From Cardiocondyla obscurior (Eukaryota; Arthropoda; Insecta; Hymenoptera; Formicidae), in NCBI RefSeq assembly GCF_019399895.1, contig NC_091886.1, positions 2,480,001 to 2,544,000 on the forward strand: a stretch of 64,000 nucleotides of DNA, read 5' to 3'. The number at the start of each line of letters is the position of its first letter. The first letter of the stretch is position 1. Below the pieces are notes generated by a model, which saw only the letters and a list, made by a program, of their open reading frames with translations, had not been told where the DNA came from and made no database searches. Both the position numbers and the translations under genes were made by a program. Below are positions 38,041 through 50,687 of this stretch, piece after piece.

Positions 38041-41000
38041 ATGGAAACCGCAGTGATAGAAGTTCTACGACAGGCGGTCAGTCAGGACCCCAACGTCCTG
38101 AAGTCCGCGGAGGAAACCCTGAAGCAATGGGAGACTCAGCAAGGATTTTATATAGCGTTATATGTAAGTTCTTTGCGAAGGAAGAAGGAGAAGGTTTTTT
38201 CGCAAACGTATATTTTTTTTATATTTCCTACGTGCGTACTCGATTTGTGGAACGTCACATGGGACAGTAATGTATTTTATTGTGGAAATTGTTTTTAAGT
38301 CTTACATGTCGTTAAATGTCGTCGAAATTATTTTTAGAATGTTCTTTCAAATCATTCCTTGGCTATTGAAGTTAGATGGATGGCTGTAGTATACTTGAAG
38401 ATCGGAGTTGAAAGATACTGGAGGAAAAATGCACCAAAGTAAGAAGCGATTTCTTGAAACAGAATAGAATAAAAAAATTATTAAAAAAATGGATACTACA
38501 TCGACAAATATATCATGTTAATAATGCATATTCTTGTTCTAGTGCAATTGAAGACAATGAGAAAGAATTTCTGCGACAACATCTGCTTCGAAATTTTGAT
38601 GAACCTATGAGTCCATTAGCTATACAATTAGCAGTTCTTATTGCCAAAATAGCAAGGTAATATACATCACAGAGAATATGTAGCACATGAAAATAGCTTC
38701 TTTATTTTAATAGATTATTTGTAATTTTTATATTGAATTTATTTCTTTATTTTACAATTTATTGCATAGGTATGATTGCCCTAGAGAATGGGGTATGCTT
38801 GTACCAACATTGTTAGAAGTTATAAGGCAAGAAAATCCTTTGGCACAGCATCAAGCGTTGTTAACGCTACACCATGTTGTTAAAGCCTTGGCGTCTCGAC
38901 GCTTAGCCGATGGACAGAGGCTCTTCCGAGAACTGACTGCAACTATGTTCAATTTTATTCTAAATCTATGGAACACTTATACCGAATCCTTCCTGATTAT
39001 GGCGTCTAATGGGGCTGACGTCACTCAGACACAAAAAACCTTAGAAAAAGCACTTCTATTATTAAGAATACTTAGGCAATTGATCGTGAATGGTTTTTCT
39101 AAACCATCCGAATCTCAAGATGCCATGTTGTTTTTGAAAGTTATCTTCGAACGTGCAAGAACCTGCCTTGAGTGCCGTTAGTATTATTTTTAATTTAAAA
39201 CATATTTTTTGAAGTATTTGAATTATATTTGATAAGTAGTATCAAATAAAGTAAATATTGTTTCGTTAATTTTTTTTCTATAGGAAAAACATTAGCCGCT
39301 AGAGGTGTACAAGTGGATGTATGCGAAAAGTTTATAATACATTTGACCAAAGTTTTAATAGGAGTCTTAGATGTACATCCATTTTGCTACGTGGAACTCA
39401 TACCGACTTCTTTAGAGTTCTCCGTTTTTTACTGTTTCACAGAAGCTGGCCAAGCGTTGGCGTTTGAAAGATTTATTATTCAGTGTCTAAATTTAGTAAA
39501 AAGCATTTTATTATCAACATATTATAGACCAGCTAAGGTTATTGAAGGTATGGAAACATTATTATTTTTTTGTATGTTTATATTTTATGCTTATAATTAT
39601 TCTTTTTTTTTTTTTTTTTTATGAAATAGAAACGAAAGATCCATTGGTTTTGAGAGCGTGCCAATTGAGGCAAGAATTTTTTACACCGGAAACGTTAACG
39701 GAGATTTGCTCCAGACTTGTAACACATTACTTTCTTTTAACACCCGCGGATCTTGAAATGTGGGATACTCATCCCGAAAATTTTGGTAAGCATCGTTTTG
39801 CATAATAGCATATACATATAAGATAGAGATGTAATTAAATACAGATAAAGTAAAACGTAAAAGATGTTTGTTTTAGCTATTGATGATGGCGGAGATTGGA
39901 AATATAGTTTGAGGGTGAGTAATTAATGATATAAAAATTACTGAACCATGAATGTATTATAATGCAACTGTTATATTGCAGCCTTGCACAGAATCCTTAT
40001 TTTTGGCGATCTTCCATAATTTTAGAGACGTTCTCGCTTCGGTTTTAGTTGATCTGATGCGAGAACATCATCAACCCGTCGATCCTAATAATTTACATGC
40101 AATTTTAGTAAAAGACGCGGTTTATCGCGCAGTTGGTTTGGCTGCGTTTGATTTGTATGACGAGGTAAGAAAGTACTATCTTTTTTTTTTTTTTTTTATG
40201 ATTTTAGATTTAATAATTTTATATAAACGTTTGGTTCATGTAATTATTGTATTTTTATATATCAGGTGAACTTTGATCAATGGTTTTCAACGACTTTAAA
40301 AGAGGAATTAAAAGTTCGAAATAACAATTATAGAATTATCAGAAGACGCGTGTGTTGGTTGATTGGTCAATGGACGAGTATGTTAAAAATTTTACTAGAA
40401 AAAATTGTTTATTGATTTTTATTAACAAATTTTATTTTTTGCAGATATTAAATTAAGTGCAGAATTACGACCCGAATTGTATAAGCTTATGATAGAAACA
40501 TTGAACCCTGAAGAGGATTTGGGAGTTCGTTTAGCAGCAAGCAACGCTTTGAAACGAGCAATAGATGATTTCCAGTTTAACTCGGAAGAATTTACTCCTT
40601 TCTTGGAACCAGTATTTTCTTTACTCTTTGCACTTCTTAAAGAAGTAAATGAATGCGACACAAAGGTACGCATGAAAAAATTAAATTAATTTTTTTTAAC
40701 ATCAAAAAATTTCGACTTACAAGTTTTTCAATCTTTCAGATGCACGTGTTGTGTGTTCTATCTTTTATTATCGAGCGCGTTGGCAGTGGAATTAAACCAC
40801 ACGTCGGTGCTCTCAGTTCATATCTACCTGAACTTTGGCAGCAATCTGAAGTATATAATATGCTGAGATGTGCCATAGTGTCAACTTTAATACATTTGGA
40901 AAAAGTAAATATACAATTTATTTAATTAATAAATACTATTAATTTTTTTCTAACGCTTTACTGTTACGTTAATAGGCTTTAGGTTCTGAGAGCGCTATTT

Positions 41001-42473
41001 TGGAGCCGTTGGTCGTAGGTGTCGTCGCTCTGAGTGTCGATGTTAATCAAGAGGGACACGTTTATTTATTAGAAGATGGACTGGAATTGTGGATAGCTTT
41101 ATTGGAAAACACGCCTACACCGACGCCAGCTATAATGGATCTCTTCAAAAATATGCCAGCGTTATTGGGTTAGTCGTAAATAGATGTTTATTCACACTAT
41201 AAGAATTTGATAACAAATTTTGATGATTTATAATGATTTTCTTTTTGTCAATTCTAGATAAATCCACAGAGAATCTACGTTTATGTTTGTACATAATTCA
41301 AGTGTATGTTTTATTGAATCCGCAAGATTTTTTTACTCAGAAAGGTTCGGTGGTCATCGAGTCATTAAAATCGCTTCTCAGTGATTTGCGGTCTGAGGGT
41401 AAAGTGATGGTATTGAGATTATTTGAAATCTGTCTCAGAGCTTCTCCTCAACAGGGTGCGGAATTGATAAAGCCTGTTTTATTAAAGATATTTGAGTAAG
41501 TAAATGTTTTTTACGTTTAAGTAAATAAAAAATATATTTGTCACGCGGATCTTTAGAACGTAATATGATAACAGGGGAGTTTACAATGGCGAGGAATATC
41601 CATTAGTCATGACCATGAATCTATCTATCGTCGCGAGAGTTTTACTAGGTTCCCGTGATATTTTTGTACAGGTAAGAAAAATATATGGCTTTATCACGAT
41701 TTTCTTAAACAAGCTCCACGCACTAATAAGAAATCTTGTCGTAGGTAATCAGAGATCTAGCGCAGAGCATAGGAACTGAAACCAGAGAAGATGTTGTGCT
41801 CGGAAAGCTGATACAGAGTTGGGTCAATACAATGCCGCTAGTGTCTCAGACTGAAAGGCGCAAATTATTAGCCCTTGCGCTCTGTTCTCTTCTCGGGGCT
41901 AACAGTCCGCCAACGGTTCTTGAATATTTTCCGCAGATAATTTCGAATATTGTCGAGACACTTAACGATATTACGAAATATGACGATATGGGCTATCCTG
42001 TCGAGTAAGATATTAATTTTATTTATACAAATATTACAGCCGTAATAAAGAAAAGTCATAACGCGAAATCGAAATCTTTTTTATAAGGTTTTTATTTTTA
42101 AAACGTGGAATTATAAATATTAAACTGCAACAAAATAAAAATTCTTTCAGTTCCTTGATGATTACTGATCAGCCCAGTCCTTCGCAATACGAAGATGTAG
42201 ACTACGAAACCGAACACGCTCAACGTCAGAAGAGACTCGTTTTCAATGATCCCGTACACAGTATATCTTTAAAAGATACGCTCCAAAGTCAGGTAAGAAT
42301 TTTTTAGGAATATATTATGTATTTAATAATAACAGTCCACGAATTAAATTTTTTTTGAAAATTTTTAGTTAATCACGCTGCGGAGCATAGTTGGCGATCA
42401 TCAATTCGATCAATTGATGCTTTCTCTCAACACAGAGACCGACGAACAACTCAAGGATTACATATCGCTCTGA
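38041..42473 (+). CDS. Ipo11: Importin-11 (Ran-binding karyopherin-beta), complete, 17 exons
   Basis: Exons: 38041-38163, 38338-38438, 38543-38656, 38770-39176, 39284-39547, 39630-39785, 39877-39914, 39982-40164, 40266-40377, 40445-40665, 40740-40904, 40976-41168, 41258-41495, 41575-41671, 41745-42004, 42151-42292, 42369-42473. All junctions are GT-AG with consistent phase, giving 972 residues; human IPO11 is about 975. The N-terminus (METAVIEVLRQAV, then AEETLKQWE) is the Ran-binding importin-beta N-terminal domain, followed by HEAT-like helical repeats throughout. Conserved blocks matching vertebrate IPO11 include TLTEICSRLVTHYFLLT, LIKDAVY-like VKDAVYRAVGLAAFDLYD, VYLLEDGLELW and ERRKLLALALCSLL. 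It carries cargo such as ubiquitin-conjugating enzymes into the nucleus and releases it on RanGTP binding (family knowledge). Introns are 67-174 bases and AT-rich. Exon 7 is only 38 bases. Two donors are the non-consensus GTTAGT (after 39176 and 41168). Confidence 0.97.
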
Positions 42474-42621
42474 AAATCGTGAAGAACAAGATCAAAACCA
42501 CAATACAAAAATGTTTCAAGAATTGCTACATCAAGTGTATGAAGCTTTACGGCGCTTTATTGTACAACGGTACTATTTTATTGTATAATACTACCATCTG
42601 TTTCATTGTATTAATAACGAT

Positions 42622-42627
42622 AATAAA
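42622..42627 (+). terminator. Poly(A) signal of importin-11
   Basis: AATAAA lies 149 bases after the importin-11 stop codon and is followed within 20 bases by a GT-rich element (CTTGTTTGTTTC). This is a good 3'-end arrangement, giving a short 3' UTR of about 170 bases. Confidence 0.7.
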
Positions 42628-42699
42628 AGTAATCTTGGCCTTGTTTGTTTCTCGAAGCTTATAAATCGCTCTTTGGAGTAGCACGCCCAGTAGGCATAT

Positions 42700-43033
42700 T
42701 CAGTAGCACGACCGGTCATTGAGCATTTGCGTCTGGTTGGCACATTCTTCTAGATCGAAAAAATATGCGCCAATCAGACAGCCGAGCCATTTTACGCTAT
42801 TGGACAGCCTCAAGGTGCCGGAGAGAGTCGAGGGCGACGCACGCGGTATCTGGCGGTCGCGCGTAAAGTCGCGAACAGCTGTCGTCCGGTCGTCCGTGTG
42901 GCGTGTAGCACCGTGGCCTGTGTGTCAAAATCCTGACAGGGGATTAGCCGTGCGGAGCGCGTCGAGCCTTCTGCTGCTGCGGTCTGTGATCTCGACGTTC
43001 CTACCGAGCTGCTCAGCGGAGGCCTGCCACGTG
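42700..43033 (+). promoter_or_regulatory. Promoter and candidate non-coding first exon of endophilin-A
   Basis: The segment begins just after the importin-11 3' end. CCAAT-type boxes lie at 42770-42774 (CCAAT) and 42799-42803 (ATTGG). A GC-rich stretch follows and ends in a strong donor, CCACGTG|GTGAGT, after 43033. No coding frame here shows similarity; the 111-codon plus frame and the long minus frame are artefacts of composition. The next recognisable plus-strand acceptor leading to coding sequence is the endophilin-A exon at 52999. An alternative is an independent non-coding transcript. Confidence 0.45.
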
Positions 43034-43431
43034 GTGAGTACAACCAATTTCTAGTATCGCGTATCCCGAGTTGCTCGTCGTCGCGATGGGCGGTGTAACG
43101 CGTGTGTAATGATGCTTGCCGTACGTACGTCGGAGCGCAGGCCTTGCTCTGATTACGTGTGCACGTCCGCGCGAATGGTCGGCGCGCGCTCGATCGATTC
43201 GCTCGCGAATGAGAGCACGCGTCGTCGACGACGTCGTCGCTTCGATCGGGCCACCCGCGACCGGCTGACATTTCACGTCCGCCGGCCCGGCCGGGCCCGA
43301 CGGATTTTTGAATGATCGTGAATGAGGAGCGTGGGCGTGTCACGTGACCGATCGTAGCGTAGTCGCGTACATCCCGGGGAAAACCATTGATGACTTCCCT
43401 TGATCTGTAGCCGCCGCGGGCGAGCCGGAAT

Positions 43432-43481
43432 CGAGAGAGATAGATAGATAGAGAGAGAAAGAGAGAGGGAGAATGAGAGAT
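43432..43481. repeat. GA/GATA microsatellite
   Basis: Mixed (GA)n and (GATA)n simple sequence about 400 bases downstream of the candidate endophilin-A first-exon donor. Confidence 0.85.
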
Positions 43482-45975
43482 GCGGCTTTCCGGCGTGCAC
43501 CCGCTCTTCTTTCTTCTTGGATTTAATTCGCTTTGTCTGCGAAGAGCGACGCTCGACGATAAATTACATAGATGAACACTCTCGATTTTATTATTATTAT
43601 TAACGTCAATTGATCTCGTGACGCTCGAACCTCGCGACGCTGTCGGTTTTATTTTTCGAACGTTCATTTCCCAGCTCGTTTCGCCGTGCGTCATTTTAAA
43701 CTGGAAAGAAGCTGGTAAAATAAAAAAGAAAAAATTGTTTGCCCAGAAGTCGAATCTTAATATCGTGGCGTGGAGAAGCGTTAATCAATTTGAATTGTGG
43801 TACTTCGCGACGACAATGGACGTCGAGTAATTGGTGATTGCGATCAACCGATAACGATATTTTGATTACAATGTGCAATTAGCGATTAGCTCTAATTAAC
43901 GCTCGACGATTCCTGCCTCACGTTGTATTTTTTTTTTTTTATTTTTCCCTCTCGCGTGCCGCGGAAAATCGATACCGCTCGCATCCGCCTCGCCGATCGA
44001 TGCGGCTTTCTCGTACTTTTAATACAGACTTAACGACAAATAATTTAATATCCAGGTCGTTCAGCTGACGCTGAATGCCGAAAGGATATTGATGCTGCCG
44101 AGCTCCGAGCGGAGAGAAAAAAAAAAGAAAAAAAAAAAAGGGAAACCTCTCGCTTTCGCATGCCCGCGATTCTCCGCTTCAATCCCTTTTTATTACAGTC
44201 GGCGTATCCGCTTTGACCTTCGACTTTTACCGCGTGTCGCATTCGCCGTTGCGCTCGCAGCTGCCCGGATCCGCAAGCTGCACGATCGCGAATATTCGGG
44301 GATGAAGAATACACTTGATCCTTTGGTATTTCGTTAATAAAAAGGCCAATCCTTCGTCGGGTTACGAACCGTAGACAAGACCTTAGACTTCAATTGCGAA
44401 TAAAAATTTATTGTTTTATTTTAATTTATTTTATTTTAATTAAAAAAAAAAAATTTTATTACCAGTTGAAATAACGTGTTCACATGCAAATTCGCATGAG
44501 CGAGCTTGAAAGAGGAATTGAGTTAATTCGTTCGTTTGAAAGAAAAAGGAGGGATTGATAAGGGTTCATTCTTATGCGAGGTTCTTCTCCAGGAAGAACA
44601 AGACTTGAGCGAGATTTATGCGGCCTACGTCAGCAAAATTATGAATTACTAGTCTTGCATGTTCGCTCCGGGAACGTTCTGCATTTTCAAATAAATTGTC
44701 GTGGTAAATATTGTGAACGGCTGTCGATGAACAATCGATGAGTTCTATTACTGAACTCAGTGATGTAACGCCACGCTTACGTGAGATAAGATAATTCGAA
44801 ATGAATGATACGATGATTTCACCCAATGGTAAAAGTAAATATATTTATTTTTAGCTATACATTATTAAGTCACAATCTTTTGAAAACTTTGTACGTAATG
44901 GTCATACTTATAATAATTATAAAAAATATCATAACTTGACAGCGTGCACCATTAGGAAAAAAAAAACACAATTTTCGCGAATCCGATATTTATTTCAGTC
45001 GATAAAATAAAAGCTTGAGACCCGTTGATACTTTATTGTATAACGAGCAGCTGTGCAAAATAAGTCGTTCGGTGGAATGAGATGTGATTATGGATTACAC
45101 TGTCTGCATTAATATATACGCAATTCAGCGTGATAAAATTGGTCTTAATTAATATTTCGATACGCCAGATTCGATGTAACGACTGGGTGGAATTTAATGC
45201 AACGCGATTTTATCGTACTTCACCGATAATTTGTGTATACATATTTTCGCACGTTCTCTCGGTTCTGTGGGATTTTCGTTAATCATTTTTTATTCATACT
45301 TTAATGCATCGTTTCAAAAATTTCCAGGAAGATTACACGCAAACGTAGGTATATTATACGGAAATAATCGGACGTAATATATAAATAATACACAGCCGAT
45401 AATACTGCGCGTCGTACACGTGTAATTCGTAACGCTTAGAAACAATACCCGGATAGAATTATAATTAAGTCACTAAATATTAAAGGATCTCTCGAATATT
45501 TCGTCGCCGGGCGAAATAAATTCGATATCAGTGGATCCGTCGGTTATCACCGATATCGCAAAGAGTGATCGCGCAGCGCGCGACTGATCGCAAATGAAAA
45601 TTAATTGCACGCCGCGGAACGGAAATGTTTCCGACATTTTGCATGTTAATTTAATGCGTTGTGACGTCTCAAATTACACCGTCAGGTATTCCAGAGCAGA
45701 CGGTCGGTGTTTAAAACATCGCGGCGAATTCGAGTTAGCGTGCGATATTGTTACGTTAAAATTATATTACAACAATTTATCCGAATTAGGCGAGATAATG
45801 CAGGCGCGCACGTCGCGATTTATTACTTTCCGCAAAAGACGAACAGTACTATTGCGAGCGCGACGGCGATACACCGGCGTGACGAGTAACGTTAATTCTT
45901 TCGGACTATCGTCGTAATTAATCTTGGCGTAAAATCGATGCCGGGATGTATTAATCGACTCTTATCAATGCGAAA

Positions 45976-45989
45976 GAGTCCCGGGACTC
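45976..45989. repeat. 14-bp perfect palindrome
   Basis: GAGTCCCGGGACTC reads the same on both strands and is followed directly by a further CCGGG. It has no nearby gene start, and its function is unknown. Confidence 0.8.
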
Positions 45990-48900
45990 CCGGGATGAGC
46001 TAGAATATTTATTGCATAATATTTGCGAAAATGCAGAACTCGTACTTCGCGCGTCGCTATAAATACCGAACATCGTATAATGAAAAAAAAAAAAAATATA
46101 AATAATATATTATTAGCATGTTATTAAAATTCGATAATTGATTCGCGGACTCATTGTCTCAGTTGCCGACTGCGCTTCAATTGTTCTCTTGAAAATTAAA
46201 TTTTTCTTTTTAATTTTTTTTAACGCAGAAATCAAATTACTTCGACAATTGCCCTTCGCGGGTCAATCGCGCTAATGTCGGGCCTGATCATTGCAGTTAC
46301 TTAATTGCGATATATCTTTTTCCCCGCGGATTTTCAACGGAAATAGATTCCTCGGGAAATGACTACGGCGCTTTATTACCGGTGGTATCGGCGCATCAAT
46401 CATCAATTTCCACTTTGCGATTTAACGATTGCTGAAAATTCGTTATTACGCGTGCTCGCGAAAGCCGCCACCGTAATTACTTAATCGTAATGAATGCGCT
46501 GCCTGTAATGCTTATAATACGCGTGTAACGCGATCGATAGATTCGGTTTTTAATTAAGACTTTAGGATGAAAATACTGGAAAAACGTTAAGCTAGACCTG
46601 TTATTATCTACGATTACGATAACGAACTAGAAATTAAAATAAATTGTATACGTTCCAAGTTAATTTTTTTTTTTTTTAGAATTTATATATGAAAGGCAAC
46701 GACGATGAGAATTCGTTATAAAATCCACAAAATGTCGGGTGTTACCGTTATCAATTTTTATATATCGCGAGCGAACCGGGGCTGGGTTGATTAAACGAGA
46801 AAAACGTACACGCAACGATAAGAGTTAAAAATACGACAAAAGATGCAAGTCGCGTGGCGTACGCTGTCTCCTGCTGCGTGCGACGTGTATTTTTAGATAT
46901 ATTTTTGCGAGGGCAAGGGTAGTCCGCTGTATCCGCCGTGCCATGATACGATACCAAGCGATGACGGGAGAGGAAGAATTTTATTGAATGATAGCGGCTG
47001 CTCTATGACCCAGTCGTACGTGTCCGTCGGAGAGAGTTTCTTAGTAACGGCCTCTCGTCGCGTTGAGCTTTGTGAATTTGCAGAAAGTTTCGCGCCTCGA
47101 ACAAATCAACTCTCGACTTCTCGTAGAAAACATCATTTTACTGATCTATAAAAAAAAAAAAAAAAAAACGGCAATTGAGAAGGCGCTTCTTTACCTTAGT
47201 CTGATGCGCCGCGCAGAGTGGTCGTAGATAAGGAATATATATTTCTTAGGAAGAATAGCAAAAGAATAATCTGTTGCAAAATTGATAAAAGCGAAGCCCG
47301 CGCGCGTTTGAGAAAATCATAAAAGATAAAAGCGCGAAGTATATATATGTATATATAAAAACATTTTAATATCATTTAATTAATTATACGTGGAAAAGAA
47401 TGTAATTACGAGATGCACATGGGCGGTAAAAATGCAAAAATTACACGTATGTCTTTTATGAGAGAACCTGATTAACAATCAATTAAATTTGATATTTTAC
47501 GTGGAAAATGGGTGAATTAATTACGGTCAAAGTACTTGCATGTTATTTAAGAAATTACTGATTCTTCGTAAAATTAACAATACATTTTAATAGAGATTTA
47601 TAGAAATGTTTTGGTTAATAAATACGTTTCTAATTAATTGTTTTGATCGTTCTGGAAATAGCATGATATTGAGAATAACGTGATCCGAAAAAGGTGAAAG
47701 TATAACGTCACGCTTAACGTGGGCGGAAAAGCGGCTTTTATCAGCTTGCATTGACGATATATGTGTGTGCTAAATCTTTAAGCGTCTAAAAAAAGCCTTT
47801 TACTCTGAATTTATCGCATTGATAAAACACCAAAGAGAAAAGTCACTTCCTCCGGCACATTATTTATTTAATAATTCGAGCCGAGTTAAAATGATATAGT
47901 TTAGCGATTTATTGCAAATGATATATGCGCTAAAGAAATTAATTTGAAGAAATCTTTAAACGATATTAATTACACAGTTTCGCAACGCTTTGTACCATTG
48001 TGCTGCATACTTTTAATTATTATTTTTTATCAATTAAAATGTAACGGATAAATAGAACTGTATAACGTGCCAGTTATTCGTAACGTACGATTTATTTACG
48101 ATATAAAATCACATATCACGTGCGGTAATTGTTATTAATTTTATTGAGGTAACAGCCGGCAACATATTTATTAAAGATTTATGCGTTAAGCTCCGTTAAT
48201 TATAATTTATTTTTGCAAAACTATTTGCGCGAGAGTTTTAAGCGACCCGCTTTTATCGCGATATCGTTAAAAATTGGTTGTCAAGGAATTTCCAAGTACT
48301 ATCCGCAGAACGTGATTAAAGACAGTATTTTATCCAATAGCTTATGCCTTTCTAATGCTAATTGAGCGTCCTGCGGCAAGCTAAATGCAGTGGTGATGGC
48401 GACGGTTCGCGAATTCGCGTCTTAAATTAAAAAGGGCTACCCCGCGACGAGTTATATGCATCTTTTCAAATGACTGACTATTCAGAACGTTGTGGAAGGG
48501 CTGGGGTGAATAACTGGGAAAAAGGGAACGAGCAAAAACGGAAGGGAAAAGAGCTTGTCAAGTCAAGAGATCGCAAATCGTATTACGAATAACGATCGCG
48601 AGAGAGAAAGAGAAAGAGAGAGAGGCTGATTATATTCGCAATTGATAGTCATTGAGATCACGACTACTATTGTCACATGCACACTGCAAAAGGAAAGTCT
48701 GGAGAGAGCCCCTCGTAAAACAGGACGATATTAATGAATTGTAAAATTGATTCGCCTTATACCGCTCGCTCGCTCATTCACTTTTATTACCAATCTCGTT
48801 TCTTCAAGAGGCTTATTTGTTCTTGTAATTTTTATTCGATCGCGAAGAGCGTTTCTTTCACGGAGAAAGACAGTGTACGCGCAGGTCGACGACCTGGAAA

Positions 48901-49749
48901 AGTATTCGAGAAATATCAGAGACATACTATTTGTAGATTACGTTGCGGGAAGACGGACAACTCTGACAGATGTGTTCGTGAAAGATTTCAGGCGTATCAA
49001 CGAAATGATGAAGTAAGCGAGATTTTTTTAAAGCCAGGCTCACTTTAATAAATAAATTCTTTATGTGCATTACCGGAAGGACCTCGCTCTAAATTCGTTT
49101 GAAATTTTTGGAGTCGCAATTTATCGTTTTTATTTTTTTTTTATTTTTATATATATATATTTTTTTAGTTTAAGCAGAAAAAAAATCTGTTTCTAAAGGA
49201 TTAACAAAATGTAACATGGATATTTGTACTTTTTATTATTTTTAATTTAATTTCATTCCATTCATACATATTTTTTTTTATAATCTGGTATTAATATTTT
49301 GCGATAAATTCAGCTGTGCCAAATTAGGTTGTGTTGCGAGAATGGGAATTTATTGTTTCGTTTCGGGAAACGACAAACATTATTCACTCCACTCATCCCT
49401 ATTGTGCGCGCGCGCTAATTCCAGAAGTAAGCGATACATCGCATTGACTTCTCGCCATCACAGACACCCGGTATAAATGTAAAGGGAGCAAAGGCGCGCG
49501 AATAAAGTCGAGGGTTGCGGCGCACGTGGAGAAAGGAGGGAAGATGATAGGGAAAGGGCAAATAGAGGTGGATCTTGAAAATTTTCACGAAGGGCGATGT
49601 AAGTAAAATGTTCCATTTTTATCTCGGGATAGAGTTAGCTACGATTGTTATCATAATTTTTGACGACTTACGCGTCGCGATTGTGAAATAATATTTCGAG
49701 GCCTCCTCGTGAGAAGGCCTCGCGGAAAAAAAAAAACTCCCGTCGACAA

Positions 49750-50247
49750 TTAATTCGAGCTCCGCAGTTTCCTCCTTGGATCCGTCCCTGACGGGAAGAG
49801 TTGGCTATCGCGAGAGGAAGGGTAGGGAATAGTATCGAAACGCGTGGCGAGGAGAAGCGGGGGTGGAAAACGGGGGGGAGAAGAGACCGGTGAGCGGAAG
49901 AGGAAAGAGCGAGCGAGCGAGGGAGAGCGAGAGGGCCGAGCCGTGGCTGGGTATCGATCGGCCAGCAGAAAACTACCCCACGGGCAGGGGTGACTTGGCG
50001 CGGGGGTGTGCGAGAGGCCGATCACGTACGAGGCGAGGCGAGAGTAGTCGGTGGGGTGCTCTCTCGCGGTGCTCGTGGGGCCCACGCGGATTCCTTTTAA
50101 CTCCTCACGAACGTAGAGGCACGCATCCGCTCGCGTCCATTCGTCGTCGACGCGACTGAAACGTCGCCCACGTCGTCGGTGCGCATCAAGGCACCTCGAG
50201 GGCGTGAATTTCGAGGGTGTGCGTTCGGTACGGGCCGACCTCCAGAG
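49750..50247 (+). promoter_or_regulatory. GC-rich block ending in a splice donor; candidate alternative first exon
   Basis: A strongly GC- and CpG-rich block ends in CCAGAG|GTGAGA after 50247. Long overlapping frames on both strands (179 codons minus, 98 codons plus) lack similarity and are attributed to base composition. Its place upstream of the endophilin-A translated exon suggests an alternative promoter with a non-coding first exon. The exact start is not determined and the link to endophilin-A is inferred. Confidence 0.35.
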
Positions 50248-50671
50248 GTGAGACACGTTGTGACACATTATCGTCGCCCACGCTCGCATTGCGAGGCCCC
50301 CCTCGTTTGTATTTCGTTCGCGTTATCGCGCACTTGGGTCGTTCCTCCCGTTCTTCGCGCCGTGGGTCCGTCTCGCGCTCATCTTGCTCACTCGGGGTAC
50401 GCCAGTGTGAATGTATAGCGCATACGTTTTCCGGTCGTCCCGTTCGTGGTCTATGGACTGTGGCACGAGACGGGGCCGCCGTCGAGAGTGCCGAGTGTAG
50501 CGAGCTCGTCGACAAGTAGAAAGTTCCTTGATCGCTTTCGTTCGAAGTTAGAACTCTCGGTGGGTTGTGAACCTCCTAACGCAGCTGTCTGCGACTGTGA
50601 TCGGTGACCCTTTCTATAGTCCACCTTTATCTGATATAGCTACGCGATATAACTATAGCTCCCTATATGGC

Positions 50672-50687
50672 AGAGCTATATAGCTCT
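50672..50687. repeat. 16-bp perfect palindrome in a TATAGCT-rich cluster
   Basis: AGAGCTATATAGCTCT is a perfect palindrome. The preceding 50 bases carry several more GATATAGCT and CTATAGCT words, so the whole 50630-50690 segment is a cluster of related short inverted motifs. Confidence 0.8.

Noticed and set aside
42810..43694. 294-codon minus-strand frame
   Set aside because: It is Arg/Ser/Thr-rich, covers a GATA/GA microsatellite, overlaps the candidate endophilin promoter and its donor, and has no family similarity.
49750..50289. 179-codon minus-strand frame
   Set aside because: Low-complexity Ser/Pro/Arg translation of a GC-rich block with competing frames on the other strand; no domain recognised.
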